Below, piece by piece: positions 34,768 through 43,568 of a stretch of 64,000 nucleotides of DNA; position 1 is the first letter of the stretch, and each line of letters begins with the position of its first letter. The translations under genes were made by a program, and so were the position numbers. The DNA is taken from contig NZ_JAUSRB010000002.1 in NCBI RefSeq assembly GCF_030811595.1, positions 1,364,001-1,428,000 on the forward strand, read 5' to 3'. Below the pieces are notes generated by a model. The model saw nothing but the letters and a program-made list of their open reading frames with translations, was not told the origin of the DNA and did not search any database. The stretch comes from Streptosporangium brasiliense. Its GTDB lineage: Bacteria > Actinomycetota > Actinomycetes > Streptosporangiales > Streptosporangiaceae.

Positions 34768-35589
34768 CTACGCCCCGGCGCGCAGGGTGACGGCGGCGGA
34801 GCTGGCGTCCCAGAGGGCCTGGGCCAGGGCGGGGTCGGTCATCCCCCGGGGGACGGCCGCGGGGGCGCTCCTGGCGAAGTAGCGGCCCGGGTGGGCGGCA
34901 CCGTCCGGGTGGGTGGCGAGGTGGACCATGGTGCTCGCGCCCTGCTCGGTGGTCTGGCCCATGCCGGGGATGTTCTTCACCATCCACATCATGAACGTCT
35001 TCGCGGCGAACTCCGTCTTGATCACCCCCGGATGGAAGCAGGTGGCGCTCACTCCCGTCCCGGACAGCCGCCGGGCCAGCTCCACCGTGAACAGCGCGTT
35101 GGCCTGCTTGGAGTCGCCGTACTGCAGCCAGCCGCTCCACCGCCGCCGGTCGCGGTTCAGGTCGGCCGGATCGAGGCGCCCGGTCTTGCCGGCCCGGGAC
35201 GAGGTGGTGATCACCCGGCCGGTCACCCGCTCCAGCAGCAGATTCGTCAGCAGGAAGGGCGCGAGATGGTTCACCTGGATCATCGTCTCGTGACCGTCGC
35301 GGGTGAGCGTGCGCGCGGTGGTCATGACGCCCGCGTTGTTGATCAGGACGTCGATCCGGTCGTAGCGGGCCAGCAGCTCCGCGCCGAGCCGGCGCACGTC
35401 GTCGAGCGAGGTGTAGTCGCAGGTGAAGGTGGCCGGGGCGGTCCCCGAGACCGCCCTCACCCGCTCGGCCACCCGAGCCGTCTTGGCGGGGTCGCGGCCG
35501 ACCAGGACGACCTGCTGCCCGCGCCCGGCGAGCTCCACCGCGGCGGCCTCGCCGATTCCGGCACTAGCCCCGGTAATCACACTAATCAT
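34768..35589 (-). CDS. Short-chain dehydrogenase/reductase
   Basis: This 273-residue NAD(P)-dependent oxidoreductase has the cofactor motif TGASAGIG near residue 7, NNAG near 85, the TTSS catalytic serine region and YGDSK (Tyr and Lys of the active site). The sequence around NRDRRRWSGWLQYGDSKQAN resembles retinol-dehydrogenase/WW-oxidoreductase-type SDRs. The substrate is unknown. The ATG at 35589 has GGAGG 5 bases upstream; an ATG 4 codons earlier is less likely. It diverges from the first conservon. Confidence 0.9.
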   Translation of the reverse strand: MISVITGASAGIGEAAAVELAGRGQQVVLVGRDPAKTARVAERVRAVSGTAPATFTCDYTSLDDVRRLGAELLARYDRIDVLINNAGVMTTARTLTRDGHETMIQVNHLAPFLLTNLLLERVTGRVITTSSRAGKTGRLDPADLNRDRRRWSGWLQYGDSKQANALFTVELARRLSGTGVSATCFHPGVIKTEFAAKTFMMWMVKNIPGMGQTTEQGASTMVHLATHPDGAAHPGRYFARSAPAAVPRGMTDPALAQALWDASSAAVTLRAGA

Positions 35590-35707
35590 CAGATCCTCCA
35601 CTGCGGAAAAACCTTATCGGTGCTAGTCTCCTGTGCGATCTTCCGGAGGCGAATTAATCCCAAAGCGGCACGGGCCTCCACACACTCAGAGGTTGGGACG
35701 AGTGGGC

Positions 35708-38095
35708 ATGGGCTCTGGAAACCGGTCGATTCGGTTCAAGATCTTTTTGCTGCTGCTCTTACCCCTGCTGTCGCTGAGCGCGCTGTGGGGCTTCGTCCTC
35801 AACCTGACCGTCGGCGACGGGGCCGCCCTGCTCCGGGCCAACAGCGTTTACCAGACCATCGGCGTCTCCTCCACCGAGCTGGGACTCCAGCTCCAGGCCG
35901 AGCGTGCGCAGTCCTCGGTGGCGATCACCTCCCGGATCCTCACCAGCGAGATCGGCGAGCAGCGCGGCCGCACCGACCGATCGGTCGAGAAGTTCCGCGA
36001 GGCCGCCCTCTCCGACTCCCACGGTCCGGAGCTGCGCTCCGCGCTGGACACCCTGATCCGCCAGCTCGACCGGCTCCCGGCCATCCGCGCCGGCATCGAC
36101 AGCGGCCGTGACATCCGGCTGGAGGTGCTGACGAACTACAACCGGATCCTCGACTCGGTCTTCCTGCTCTACGACCAGCTCGCCGCGGTCCCCGACCTGT
36201 CGATCTTCCAGCAGGCCGCGGCCATGCAGTCGATGGGCAACGCCCGCGAGATGATCGCCAGGGAGAACGCGCTGATCAGCGGGGCCCTGATCGACTACCG
36301 GATGACCCCGGGGGAGCGCACCGCCTTCGGCGAGTACGCCGCCACCCGGCGCTTCCTGCACGCGCGCGGACTGTCCGCCCTGGACTCCGAGCTGGGCGAC
36401 CCCTACCGGGCCACCTTCGACTCCACGGCCTTCGAGAAGTTCGTCGCGCTGGAGCGGGCCGTCGCGGGGACTCCGGACGAGCGGCTGCCGCCCGAGGCCC
36501 GCAACTGGAAGACGACCACGAACGGGGTCGCGACCTGGCTCGACCAGCTCAACCTCGCCTCCTCCAAGATGCTGGCCGACCGGGCCCAGTCGGTGGCCAC
36601 CGGCATCATGGTCCGGATCGGGATCGCCGGCGGGATCGGCCTGATCGCGGTGATCGCCTCGATCATCATCTCGGTCCGCTTCGGCCGCCGCCTGGCCGCC
36701 GAGCTGGCCGGGCTCCGCTCGACGGCGCTGGACCTGGCCGACGTACGGCTCCCGCGCGTCGTGGAGCGGCTGCGGCGCGGCGAGGAGGTGGACGTGCAGG
36801 CCGAGGCTCCGCCGATCGCCGCGGACGGCTCGATCGAGATCCGCGACGTGGCCCACGCGTTCGACTCGGTGCAGCACACCGCCGTCGAGGCCGCCGTCGG
36901 CCAGGCCAACCTGCGCCGCGGCGTCAGCCAGGTCTTCGTGAACCTGGCCCGGCGCAAGCAGGGCCTGCTCCACCGCCAGCTCACCCTGCTCGACAGCATG
37001 CAGCGCCGGGCGACCGACCCCGACAGCCTTGAGGACCTGTTCCGGCTGGACCACCTGACCACCCGCATGCGGCGGCACGCGGAGAGCCTGATCATCCTGT
37101 CCGGCGCCGCGCCCGGCCGGGCCTGGCGCAGGCCGGTGGCCGTGGTCGACATCGTCAGGGCCGCGATCGCCGAGGTCGAGGACTACAAGCGGGTCAGCGT
37201 GCCGCCGATGCCCGACGCCTCGCTCGACGGGGCCGCGGTCGCCGACATCACCCACCTGATAGCCGAGCTGATCGAGAACGCGACGATCTACTCGCCGCCG
37301 CAGACCACGGTGACCGTCCGCGGTGACGTGGTGGCCAACGGGTTCGCCGTCGAGGTGGAGGACCGGGGCCTGGGCCTGAGCGCCATGGAGTACGCGGCGA
37401 TCAACGAACGGCTGGCCAGCCCGCCGGAGTTCGACCTGGCCGACAGCGACCGGCTCGGCCTGTTCGTGGTGGGCCAGCTCGCCGCCCGGCACGGCATCCA
37501 GGTCCTCCTGCGCGGCTCGGCGTTCGGCGGCACCACGGCCATCGTGCTCATCCCGCGCGCGGTGCTCGCCGAGACCCCCTCGCCGCTCACCCTGACCGCC
37601 GAGCGGCTCACCGAGCGGCCGGCGGACCTCCCCCAGCCCGCGCAGCCCGCCGCGCTCCCTCCGGCCCGCTCCGATTCGGGACTGCCCCGCCGGACGAGGA
37701 CGGTCCCCTCCGGCGCGAGGCCCCCCGTGCCTCCGCTCGCCGCCCCGACCCTCGCCGTGGTGACCGACCTGCCGGAACTCGGAGCCGACCGCGAGGCGTC
37801 CGGCGGGCCCGCCCGCGGCGGGACCGGCGAGCCCGCCCGTGAGACCACCGGGCCGGGGACCCTGCCCCGCCGGGTACGGCAGGCGAACCTGGCACCACAG
37901 CTCCGTCAGGAGGCTCAGGCGCCTGTCGAGCCTGAGCGGGCGGCAGAGCCCCCTGAGGATCCGGAGCAGTCGGAGCGCTCACCGGACGAGGTCCGGGCGC
38001 TGTTCTCCGCCTTCCAGGCGGGTGCGCGGCGCGGGCGCGAGGAAGAACACGGAAATGACTTCGCACACCAGACGACAGGCGACAAGGGGGACTGA
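35708..38095 (+). CDS. Conservon sensor kinase, complete set (CvnA-type)
   Basis: This 795-residue membrane sensor has helices at about residues 12-34 and 300-322 with an extracytoplasmic nitrate/nitrite-sensing-like domain between them. A HAMP-like linker and a kinase core follow. RLDHLTTRMRRHAESLIIL stands where the phosphoacceptor helix lies, LIENATIYSPP is the N box, and EDRGLGLS is a G box. A Pro/Ala-rich tail contains PRRVRQANLAPQLRQE and SPDEVRALFSAFQ, motifs also found in the second sensor at 40398-42590. In conservons this protein controls a small GTPase. The ATG at 35708 is chosen; GTG 35702 is close. Its stop codon overlaps the next start. Confidence 0.9.
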   Translation: MGSGNRSIRFKIFLLLLLPLLSLSALWGFVLNLTVGDGAALLRANSVYQTIGVSSTELGLQLQAERAQSSVAITSRILTSEIGEQRGRTDRSVEKFREAALSDSHGPELRSALDTLIRQLDRLPAIRAGIDSGRDIRLEVLTNYNRILDSVFLLYDQLAAVPDLSIFQQAAAMQSMGNAREMIARENALISGALIDYRMTPGERTAFGEYAATRRFLHARGLSALDSELGDPYRATFDSTAFEKFVALERAVAGTPDERLPPEARNWKTTTNGVATWLDQLNLASSKMLADRAQSVATGIMVRIGIAGGIGLIAVIASIIISVRFGRRLAAELAGLRSTALDLADVRLPRVVERLRRGEEVDVQAEAPPIAADGSIEIRDVAHAFDSVQHTAVEAAVGQANLRRGVSQVFVNLARRKQGLLHRQLTLLDSMQRRATDPDSLEDLFRLDHLTTRMRRHAESLIILSGAAPGRAWRRPVAVVDIVRAAIAEVEDYKRVSVPPMPDASLDGAAVADITHLIAELIENATIYSPPQTTVTVRGDVVANGFAVEVEDRGLGLSAMEYAAINERLASPPEFDLADSDRLGLFVVGQLAARHGIQVLLRGSAFGGTTAIVLIPRAVLAETPSPLTLTAERLTERPADLPQPAQPAALPPARSDSGLPRRTRTVPSGARPPVPPLAAPTLAVVTDLPELGADREASGGPARGGTGEPARETTGPGTLPRRVRQANLAPQLRQEAQAPVEPERAAEPPEDPEQSERSPDEVRALFSAFQAGARRGREEEHGNDFAHQTTGDKGD

Positions 38096-38502
38096 TGACC
38101 GGAAAAGTGACTAACACCGGCGAGCTGAACTGGCTCCTCGACGACCTGACCACCAGGGTGGGCGCGGTACGCCAGGCGGTGATCCTGTCCACCGACGGAC
38201 TCGCCGTCGGTTTCTCCAAGGGTCTCAGCCGGGAGGACGCCGAACACCTGTCGGCGGTCGCGGCCGGGTTCCAGAGCCTGGCGCGCGGAGCCGGACGCCA
38301 CTTCGGCGGCGGCGAGGTGCGCCAGACCATCGTGGAGATGGAATCGGCGTTCCTGTTCGTCACGGCCGCCGGGCAGGGGACCTGCCTGGCCGTGCTGAGC
38401 AGCTCCGACGCCGACGTCGGCCACATCGCCTACGAGATGGCCATGCTGGTCAAGCGGGTCGGCCAGCACATCTCCACCCTTCCGCGCCAAGGCCTCTCGT
38501 GA
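38095..38502 (+). CDS. Roadblock/LC7 protein (CvnB-type)
   Basis: This 135-residue protein of the Roadblock/MglB fold (ELNWLLDDLTTRVGAVRQAVILSTDGL, then SAVAAGFQSLARG) would bind and regulate the GTPase encoded at 38895-39470. In MglB-type systems such proteins act as GTPase-activating partners. Its ATG shares one base with the sensor's stop codon, implying translational coupling. It is closely similar to the Roadblock protein of the facing set (39911-40300), sharing SREDA/SKEDADHLSAVA and EMxSAFLFVT stretches. Confidence 0.92.
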   Translation: MTGKVTNTGELNWLLDDLTTRVGAVRQAVILSTDGLAVGFSKGLSREDAEHLSAVAAGFQSLARGAGRHFGGGEVRQTIVEMESAFLFVTAAGQGTCLAVLSSSDADVGHIAYEMAMLVKRVGQHISTLPRQGLS

Positions 38503-38566
38503 GGGAGGCGGGCGCACACGGAGTACACGCGCCGTCCGTTCCCCCGGCCGAAGGCGCGGGGACCGG

Positions 38567-38914
38567 ATGACACAGTGGATGGACGAGGAGGCCGGACCGG
38601 TCGTCCGGCCCTACGCGCTCATCGGAGGCCGTACCCGCTCCTCCGGTGACGAGCTGGACCTGATCGCGATGGTCACCGCGACCGGCGCGGTCGCGTCCGG
38701 CGGGTTCGTGCCAGGGCCGGAACAGGAACGCATCCTCTCCCTGGTCGTCACCGCGACGTCGGTGGCCGACGTCGCCTCGGAGCTCGACCTGCCGCTCGGC
38801 GTGGTCCGCGTCCTCCTCGGCGATCTACAGGATCACCAGCTCATCTCGATCGGGCGCGCTTCGGCGAGCGAGCGCATTCTCAAGGAAGTGATCAATGGAC
38901 TTCGGGCCCTCTGA
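38567..38914 (+). CDS. DUF742 protein (CvnC-type)
   Basis: This 115-residue protein starts with the family signature DEEAGPVVRPYALIGGRTRS and ends with a winged-helix-like region (VADVASELDLPLGVVRVLLGDL) and the family tail EVINGLRAL. DUF742 proteins are the third member of conservons. Their role is unclear, but they associate with the membrane complex of sensor and GTPase. The ATG at 38567 lies 64 bases after the Roadblock gene. The 3' end overlaps the GTPase gene by 20 bases. Confidence 0.93.
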   Translation: MTQWMDEEAGPVVRPYALIGGRTRSSGDELDLIAMVTATGAVASGGFVPGPEQERILSLVVTATSVADVASELDLPLGVVRVLLGDLQDHQLISIGRASASERILKEVINGLRAL

Positions 38915-39470
38915 CGAACCCGTCGCGCTCAAGATTCTCATCGCGGGTGGCTTCGGGGTGGGCAAGACCACGCTCGTCGGCGCGATCAGCGAGATCCGTC
39001 CGCTCCGCACCGAGGAGGTGCTCTCCGACCGCGGCATCGGCATCGACGACGTCGAGGGCGTGGAGGGCAAGACGACCACCACTGTCGCGATGGACTTCGG
39101 CCGCATCACGATCCGGGAGGGCCTGGTCGTGTACCTGTTCGGCACCCCCGGGCAGGAGCGGTTCTGGTTCATGTGGGACGAGCTGTCCTACGGCGCGCTG
39201 GGCGCGGTCGTGCTGGCCGACACCCGGCGGCTGACCGACTGCTTCCCCTCGATCGACTACTTCGAGCAGCGCGGGACGCCGTTCATCGTGGCGGTCAACT
39301 GCTTCGACGGCGCGGACCGCTACGAGGCCGAGGATGTGCGGGTCGCCCTCGACCTGGATCCGGACGTGCCGGTGCTGCTGTGCGACGTGCGGCGCCGCGC
39401 GTCGGCCAAGACCGTGCTGGTGACGCTCGTGGAGCACTCCCTCAAGGTGCTCACGGCCAGCCAGCGCTGA
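38895..39470 (+). CDS. Conservon small GTPase (CvnD-type)
   Basis: This 191-residue Ras/MglA-like GTPase is the output switch of the conservon. G1 reads GGFGVGKTT; switch I includes GIGIDDVEGVEGKTTTTVAMD; G3 is FGTPGQERF. The G4 position reads NCFD in place of NKxD, as is usual in this subfamily. It overlaps the DUF742 gene by 20 bases, so translation is coupled. No second GTPase accompanies the facing conservon, so this one may serve both sensors. Confidence 0.94.
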   Translation: MDFGPSDEPVALKILIAGGFGVGKTTLVGAISEIRPLRTEEVLSDRGIGIDDVEGVEGKTTTTVAMDFGRITIREGLVVYLFGTPGQERFWFMWDELSYGALGAVVLADTRRLTDCFPSIDYFEQRGTPFIVAVNCFDGADRYEAEDVRVALDLDPDVPVLLCDVRRRASAKTVLVTLVEHSLKVLTASQR

Positions 39471-39484
39471 CCCGGCCCGGCAGC

Positions 39485-39502
39485 CCGCGGCCCAGGCCGC
39501 GG
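39485..39502. terminator. Bidirectional terminator between the two conservons
   Basis: CCGCGGCC-CA-GGCCGCGG forms a perfect stem in the 72-bp convergent gap between the GTPase gene and the second DUF742 gene. Confidence 0.6.
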
Positions 39503-39542
39503 ACCACCGGCCCGTCACCGCCTTCCCAGCGGTCTCCGGGGG

Positions 39543-39914
39543 TCACAGCGCCCGGAGGCCGCTGATCACTTCCCGCAGGAGGCTCTCGGCGGGCGCCGTG
39601 GCCGCCGGCAGCGGCGACCGCACCAGGATCAGCCCCTGGTCCAGCAGGTCCCCCAGCAGCACCCTGATCACCCCGATCGGCAGCCCGACGTCCGAGGCGA
39701 CCTCCACGATCGGCCGGGTCCGCCGCATCAGGCCGAGCAGCCGCCGGTGCTCCGAGCCCAGGTGCGAACTGGCGGAGACCGCCGACCCGGTCGCCACCAC
39801 CATCGACAACAGATCGAACGCGGTGGAGGAGGACCTGGTCCGCCCCCCGGTCAGCGCGTAGGGGCGGACGACCGGTCCCGCCTCCTCGTCGACCCATTCG
39901 ATGTCGTCGCTCAT
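39543..39914 (-). CDS. DUF742 protein of the second conservon
   Basis: This 123-residue DUF742 protein has the signature DEEAGPVVRPYALTGGRTRSS and the tail EVISGLRAL, very like the copy at 38567-38914. It is the last gene of the minus-strand set. The next gene downstream, the GTPase, belongs to the opposite strand and the other set. The ATG overlaps the Roadblock stop codon by 4 bases. The absence of a following GTPase gene is the notable feature of this set. Confidence 0.93.
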   Translation of the reverse strand: MSDDIEWVDEEAGPVVRPYALTGGRTRSSSTAFDLLSMVVATGSAVSASSHLGSEHRRLLGLMRRTRPIVEVASDVGLPIGVIRVLLGDLLDQGLILVRSPLPAATAPAESLLREVISGLRAL

Positions 39915-40300
39915 TGGCCGGCCACCCGCGGGCCGGTGGCCAGATGCTGGCCGACACGGGTGACCAGCCGGGCCATCTCGTAGGCGATCAGTCCCACGTC
40001 GGCGGCCCCGGTGGTCATGACCGACAGGCAGCTTCCCTGGCCCGCGGAGGTGACGAAGAGGAACGCGGAGTCCATCTCCACCATCGTCTGGCGTACGGCC
40101 CCGCCCCCGAACTGCAGGCTGGTCCCCTTCGCCAGGCTCTGGAAACCGGAGGCCACCGCTGACAGATGGTCGGCGTCCTCCTTGCTCAGCCCCCGGGACG
40201 AGGCCATCATCAGCCCGTCGTTGGACAGGATCAACGCGTGCGATACATCCGCCACGCTCGTGACGAAGTCATCCAGCAGCCAATAAAGCTCACCCGGCAC
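39911..40300 (-). CDS. Roadblock/LC7 protein of the second conservon
   Basis: This ~129-residue Roadblock/MglB-fold protein (PGELYWLLDDFVTSVADVSH, then SAVASGFQSLAKG) closely resembles the one at 38095-38502. The GTG at 40300 is chosen because GAGGGGAAGGGG lies about 9 bases upstream; a GTG at 40330 would add ten residues (TSEGKGFYH) but has no ribosome site. It lies between its sensor and its DUF742 gene. Without its own GTPase it may act on the neighbouring set's enzyme or on one encoded elsewhere. Confidence 0.9.
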   Translation of the reverse strand: MPGELYWLLDDFVTSVADVSHALILSNDGLMMASSRGLSKEDADHLSAVASGFQSLAKGTSLQFGGGAVRQTMVEMDSAFLFVTSAGQGSCLSVMTTGAADVGLIAYEMARLVTRVGQHLATGPRVAGQ

Positions 40301-40397
40301 GTGGTAAAACCCCTTCCCCTCTGATGTCACGCTCGTTCTGGGCCCTGGTCGGCCGTGCGGCCCGTGATGGCGGCCGCGCTCCCGATCCCGGACCCGC

Positions 40398-42590
40398 TCA
40401 CCGCTCCATACCGCTGTCGTCGTCGTTCTCGCTGTCCGCCCGCCCGCGCCGCCACCCCGCCTGGAGCGAGCTCAGCAGGGCCCGCGCCTCCTCCGGCGAC
40501 CGCTCCTCGACCTGGGCCACCGGGGCGGGCTCCTGCCGGAGCTTCGGTGAGACGTTCGCCTGGCGCACCCGGCGGGGCAGCCCTCCGTTGCCACGCCGGA
40601 CCGGCGCCTTCCACAGGTCGGCCGGGACCGGGACCACGGGCTTGGCGGGCTCCGCCGGCTCCGCGGGCCCGGCGATCTCCCGCAGCACCGGCTCCGGCGA
40701 CTCGGCCGGCTCCGGGTCGCCCAGCAGGGACTCCGGCAGCAGGATGACCACCCCGGTCCCGCCGTACGGCGAGGCCCGCAGCGTCACGCCGACCCCGTAG
40801 CGCGCGGCCAGCAGGCCGACCACCGCGAAACCCAGACGGTCGGTCTCGGCGGGGTCGAGCTCCGGCGGGCTGGCCAGGCGCTCGTTGATCGCGGCCCGCT
40901 TGTCCGCGGTCAGGCCCAGCCCCCTGTCCTCGATCTCGATCGTGAAGCCCCGGCCCACCAGCTCGCCCCGGACCGACACCTCGCCGCCGGGCGGGGAGAA
41001 GACCGTGGCGTTCTCGATGATCTCGGCGAACAGGTGCATCATGTCCGCCACCGCGCTGCCGACCAGCGTGGTGCCGGACATCGGGTAGATCCGCACCCGG
41101 GCGTAGTCCTCCACCTGGGCGGTGGCGCCGCGCAGCACGTCCTCCATCAGGACCGACGAGCGCCACTTGCGGCCCACGGCCCCGCCGGAGAGGATCACCA
41201 GGCCCTCGGCGTGGCGGCGCATGCGGGTGGTGAGGTGGTCGAGCCGGAACAGGTTCTCCAGCGCCTCGGGCTCCTCCGCCTGCTTCTGCATCCCGTCGAG
41301 CAGCTTGAGCTGGCGCTGCAGGAGGGACTGGCTGCGCCGGGCGAGGTTGCGGAAGGACTGGGCGACGCCGTCGCGCAGCCGGGCCTGCTCCACGGCGGAG
41401 TCGACGGCGCGGTGCTGGACGCTGTCGAAGGCGGCGGCGACATCGTGGATCTCGGAGGTGCTGCCCGGCGGCTTCAGCGAGGGCGCCTCGGCCTCCACGT
41501 CCACCGCCTCGCCCCGGCGCAGCTTCTCCATGACCCGCGGCAGCCGTATCTCCGCGAGATCCGTCGCGGCCCGCCGCAGACCGGCGAGCTCCCGGGTGAG
41601 CCCGCTGCCCACCCGGTAGGAGACCAGCAGCGACGCGACGACCGCGACGAGGCCGAGCACCCCGGCGATCCCGGCCCTGGCGAAGGTCTCGACGGCCGAC
41701 GGCATCGCCCGTTCGGACAGGACGGTGGCGGTCGTCGTCACAGACCGCTGGTAGCCGGCCTCCAGTTCGTCGCTGGCGGCCCGCCACTCGGTGGGCGACA
41801 CCGCGGCCCCGGCCAGCAGCCGCTCCTCCAGGTCGGCGAATCTGGCGTACAGCCGCGAGACGGTCAGCTCGGCGAAGGGCTGGCGCAGTCCCGGCTCCAG
41901 CTCGGGCAGCCCCTGCTCCATGAGGAAGACCCGCTTGGTCGACAGCTGCGTGAACAGGCGCAGCTCACCGGGGGTCAACGCGCGGCCGAGCGCCAGCGCC
42001 CCGGCCGCCAGCGCCCGCTGGCGGCTGAGGAAGTCCTTGGAGTAGATGATCAGGGCCAGGCCCCGCGACTGCCGGTAGAGCGGCAGGTCGTTGTTGAGGC
42101 TCATGGTGGTGAAGAGCCGGTGCAGGGCGTCGGGTACCAGGGCGAAGTCCTTGGAGAGCGCGATCGGCCCGATCCTGCCGCTGTCGACCTTGGCCCGGAC
42201 CGTGTCGAGCGCGTTCACGCGGCTCATCAGCTCGTCGAAGCGGGCCCTGATCTCCTCGGTCATGGCCGACTGCGCCGAGTCGGCGACCGTCGCCTCGCGG
42301 AAGCGCTCGCGGGCCTGGTCGGTCACGGTGCGCTGGCCGGCGAGGGTGGCGCGGTCGGCGGCCGAGCGGCCGGCCAGGTATTCGGCCGACAGCAGGTGCT
42401 CGCGCTGGAGTGCGCTGGTCAGGTCGTCACCGGGACTGCCGAAGGAGTCGTACAGCGTGGTGACGGTGAGCAGGCTCATCGATTCGCCGACCGTGACGGT
42501 CGCCGCGAAGCCCCACAGTGCGACCAGAGAGGTCAGCGGGATGGCCACCAATACCGAGATCTTGAACCGGATGGACCTGCTCGATGCCAT
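40398..42590 (-). CDS. Sensor kinase of the second, GTPase-less conservon
   Basis: This 730-residue membrane sensor has helices at about residues 9-31 and 305-327 and an extracytoplasmic domain between them. RLDHLTTRMRRHAEGLVIL stands at the phosphoacceptor helix, then come EIIENATVFSPP (N box) and EDRGLGL (G box). The C-terminal PRRVRQANVSPKLRQE and SPEEARALLSSLQAG mirror the first sensor's tail. The two sensing domains differ much more than the kinase cores, so they probably read different signals. The ATG at 42590 has GAGGTG 3 bases upstream. A repeat-rich promoter region precedes it. Confidence 0.9.
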   Translation of the reverse strand: MASSRSIRFKISVLVAIPLTSLVALWGFAATVTVGESMSLLTVTTLYDSFGSPGDDLTSALQREHLLSAEYLAGRSAADRATLAGQRTVTDQARERFREATVADSAQSAMTEEIRARFDELMSRVNALDTVRAKVDSGRIGPIALSKDFALVPDALHRLFTTMSLNNDLPLYRQSRGLALIIYSKDFLSRQRALAAGALALGRALTPGELRLFTQLSTKRVFLMEQGLPELEPGLRQPFAELTVSRLYARFADLEERLLAGAAVSPTEWRAASDELEAGYQRSVTTTATVLSERAMPSAVETFARAGIAGVLGLVAVVASLLVSYRVGSGLTRELAGLRRAATDLAEIRLPRVMEKLRRGEAVDVEAEAPSLKPPGSTSEIHDVAAAFDSVQHRAVDSAVEQARLRDGVAQSFRNLARRSQSLLQRQLKLLDGMQKQAEEPEALENLFRLDHLTTRMRRHAEGLVILSGGAVGRKWRSSVLMEDVLRGATAQVEDYARVRIYPMSGTTLVGSAVADMMHLFAEIIENATVFSPPGGEVSVRGELVGRGFTIEIEDRGLGLTADKRAAINERLASPPELDPAETDRLGFAVVGLLAARYGVGVTLRASPYGGTGVVILLPESLLGDPEPAESPEPVLREIAGPAEPAEPAKPVVPVPADLWKAPVRRGNGGLPRRVRQANVSPKLRQEPAPVAQVEERSPEEARALLSSLQAGWRRGRADSENDDDSGMER

Positions 42591-42660
42591 GTCACCTCTA
42601 CGGTTCGGTCTCGGAGCGCCGGGGCGGGAGACCTCCGGACGATCTCTTAGATCGCCGACG

Positions 42661-42737
42661 AGGATAGCACTGACTGGTAGCAGTATTCGTATCCTATTTG
42701 TGACCTGTCATGAACAGTCATGAGAACTGACAAGTCA
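42661..42737. promoter_or_regulatory. Repeat-rich promoter region of the second conservon
   Basis: AGGATA (42661-42666) and TATCCT (42690-42695) form an inverted repeat. Two palindromic TCATGA motifs (42708 and 42718) lie exactly 10 bp apart, flanked by TGAC/GTCA elements. On the minus strand TATCCT and TAGGAT can serve as -10 boxes for the sensor gene. A regulator site is plausible. Confidence 0.4.
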
Positions 42738-43412
42738 GCCGAGAGCCGTGCGTGAGGCGTGGGCCGCGCGCGGGGCCTCCGGAGCGCGGGCGCCGCTCCG
42801 CCTCCAGGTGAGCCGCGCCAGCTGTACGGCCAGCACGCCGGCCAGCGCGACCTCGGTGCCCAGCAGCACCCGTTCGACGAGGCCGATCAGCACCCGGTCG
42901 CCGGGGAGCGCCACGTAGGTGATCGCCAGCAGTCCGAAGCCGCCGGCCAGCGCCAGCCACTCCACCGGCCTGGACACCGCCCGCCACCGCTCGTCCTCCC
43001 TGAACCGCGCCACCATCAGCGCGCCGGCCACGGGCATGGCGACGAACGCGGCGATCGACACGTAGCGGTGCACCTGCGCGGTCAGGTCCAGCGCCGGCCC
43101 CGGGGCGGTGGTCGGCACGATCGCGATCACCACCAATGCGGCGCTCCACACCAGCATCAGCCGCTCCGCCACCGCGCCGACCGGTGCCCTGGCCGCCCGC
43201 AACCCCGCGACCAGCGCGAAGGAGGCGATCCCCAGGGCCGCCATGGCGAACTCGGTCGCTCCCCCACGGTCCAGGGTGGCGTACTCGCTGATCGTCAGAT
43301 TGAGCGGGTCCAGATACGGATCCGGATCGATCTGACCGATGATCGTGGCCCCCGTGGCCATCACGATCCCGGCGCAGGCGATCAGCGGGTAGAGCCTCTT
43401 CAACGCGAGCAT
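42735..43412 (-). CDS. DUF998-like membrane protein
   Basis: This 225-residue integral membrane protein has about six helices. Early sequence (LYPLIACAGIVMATGATIIGQ, then YLDPLNLTISEYATLDRGG) and the middle HRYVSIAAFVAMP match the DUF998 pattern. The function is unknown. The ATG at 43412 sits 6 bases after CAGTCT, a weak -10, with no Shine-Dalgarno sequence. It lies upstream of the second conservon on the same strand, separated by 144 bases with apparent promoter elements, so it is probably a separate unit. Confidence 0.78.
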   Translation of the reverse strand: MLALKRLYPLIACAGIVMATGATIIGQIDPDPYLDPLNLTISEYATLDRGGATEFAMAALGIASFALVAGLRAARAPVGAVAERLMLVWSAALVVIAIVPTTAPGPALDLTAQVHRYVSIAAFVAMPVAGALMVARFREDERWRAVSRPVEWLALAGGFGLLAITYVALPGDRVLIGLVERVLLGTEVALAGVLAVQLARLTWRRSGARAPEAPRAAHASRTALG

Positions 43413-43568
43413 GCGCCAAGACTGTCCCGCGGAGCCCCTTCCACACATCCGGCGACGCCCCTGATCCGACCCTGACCCACCCCTGAGAAGGCGGCGGCCC
43501 CCTGAGAAGGCGCGGCGGCGGTGAGCGGGGCGGGCGGCGCCCGCCCCGGACGCCGGCGCGGCGGGCCG

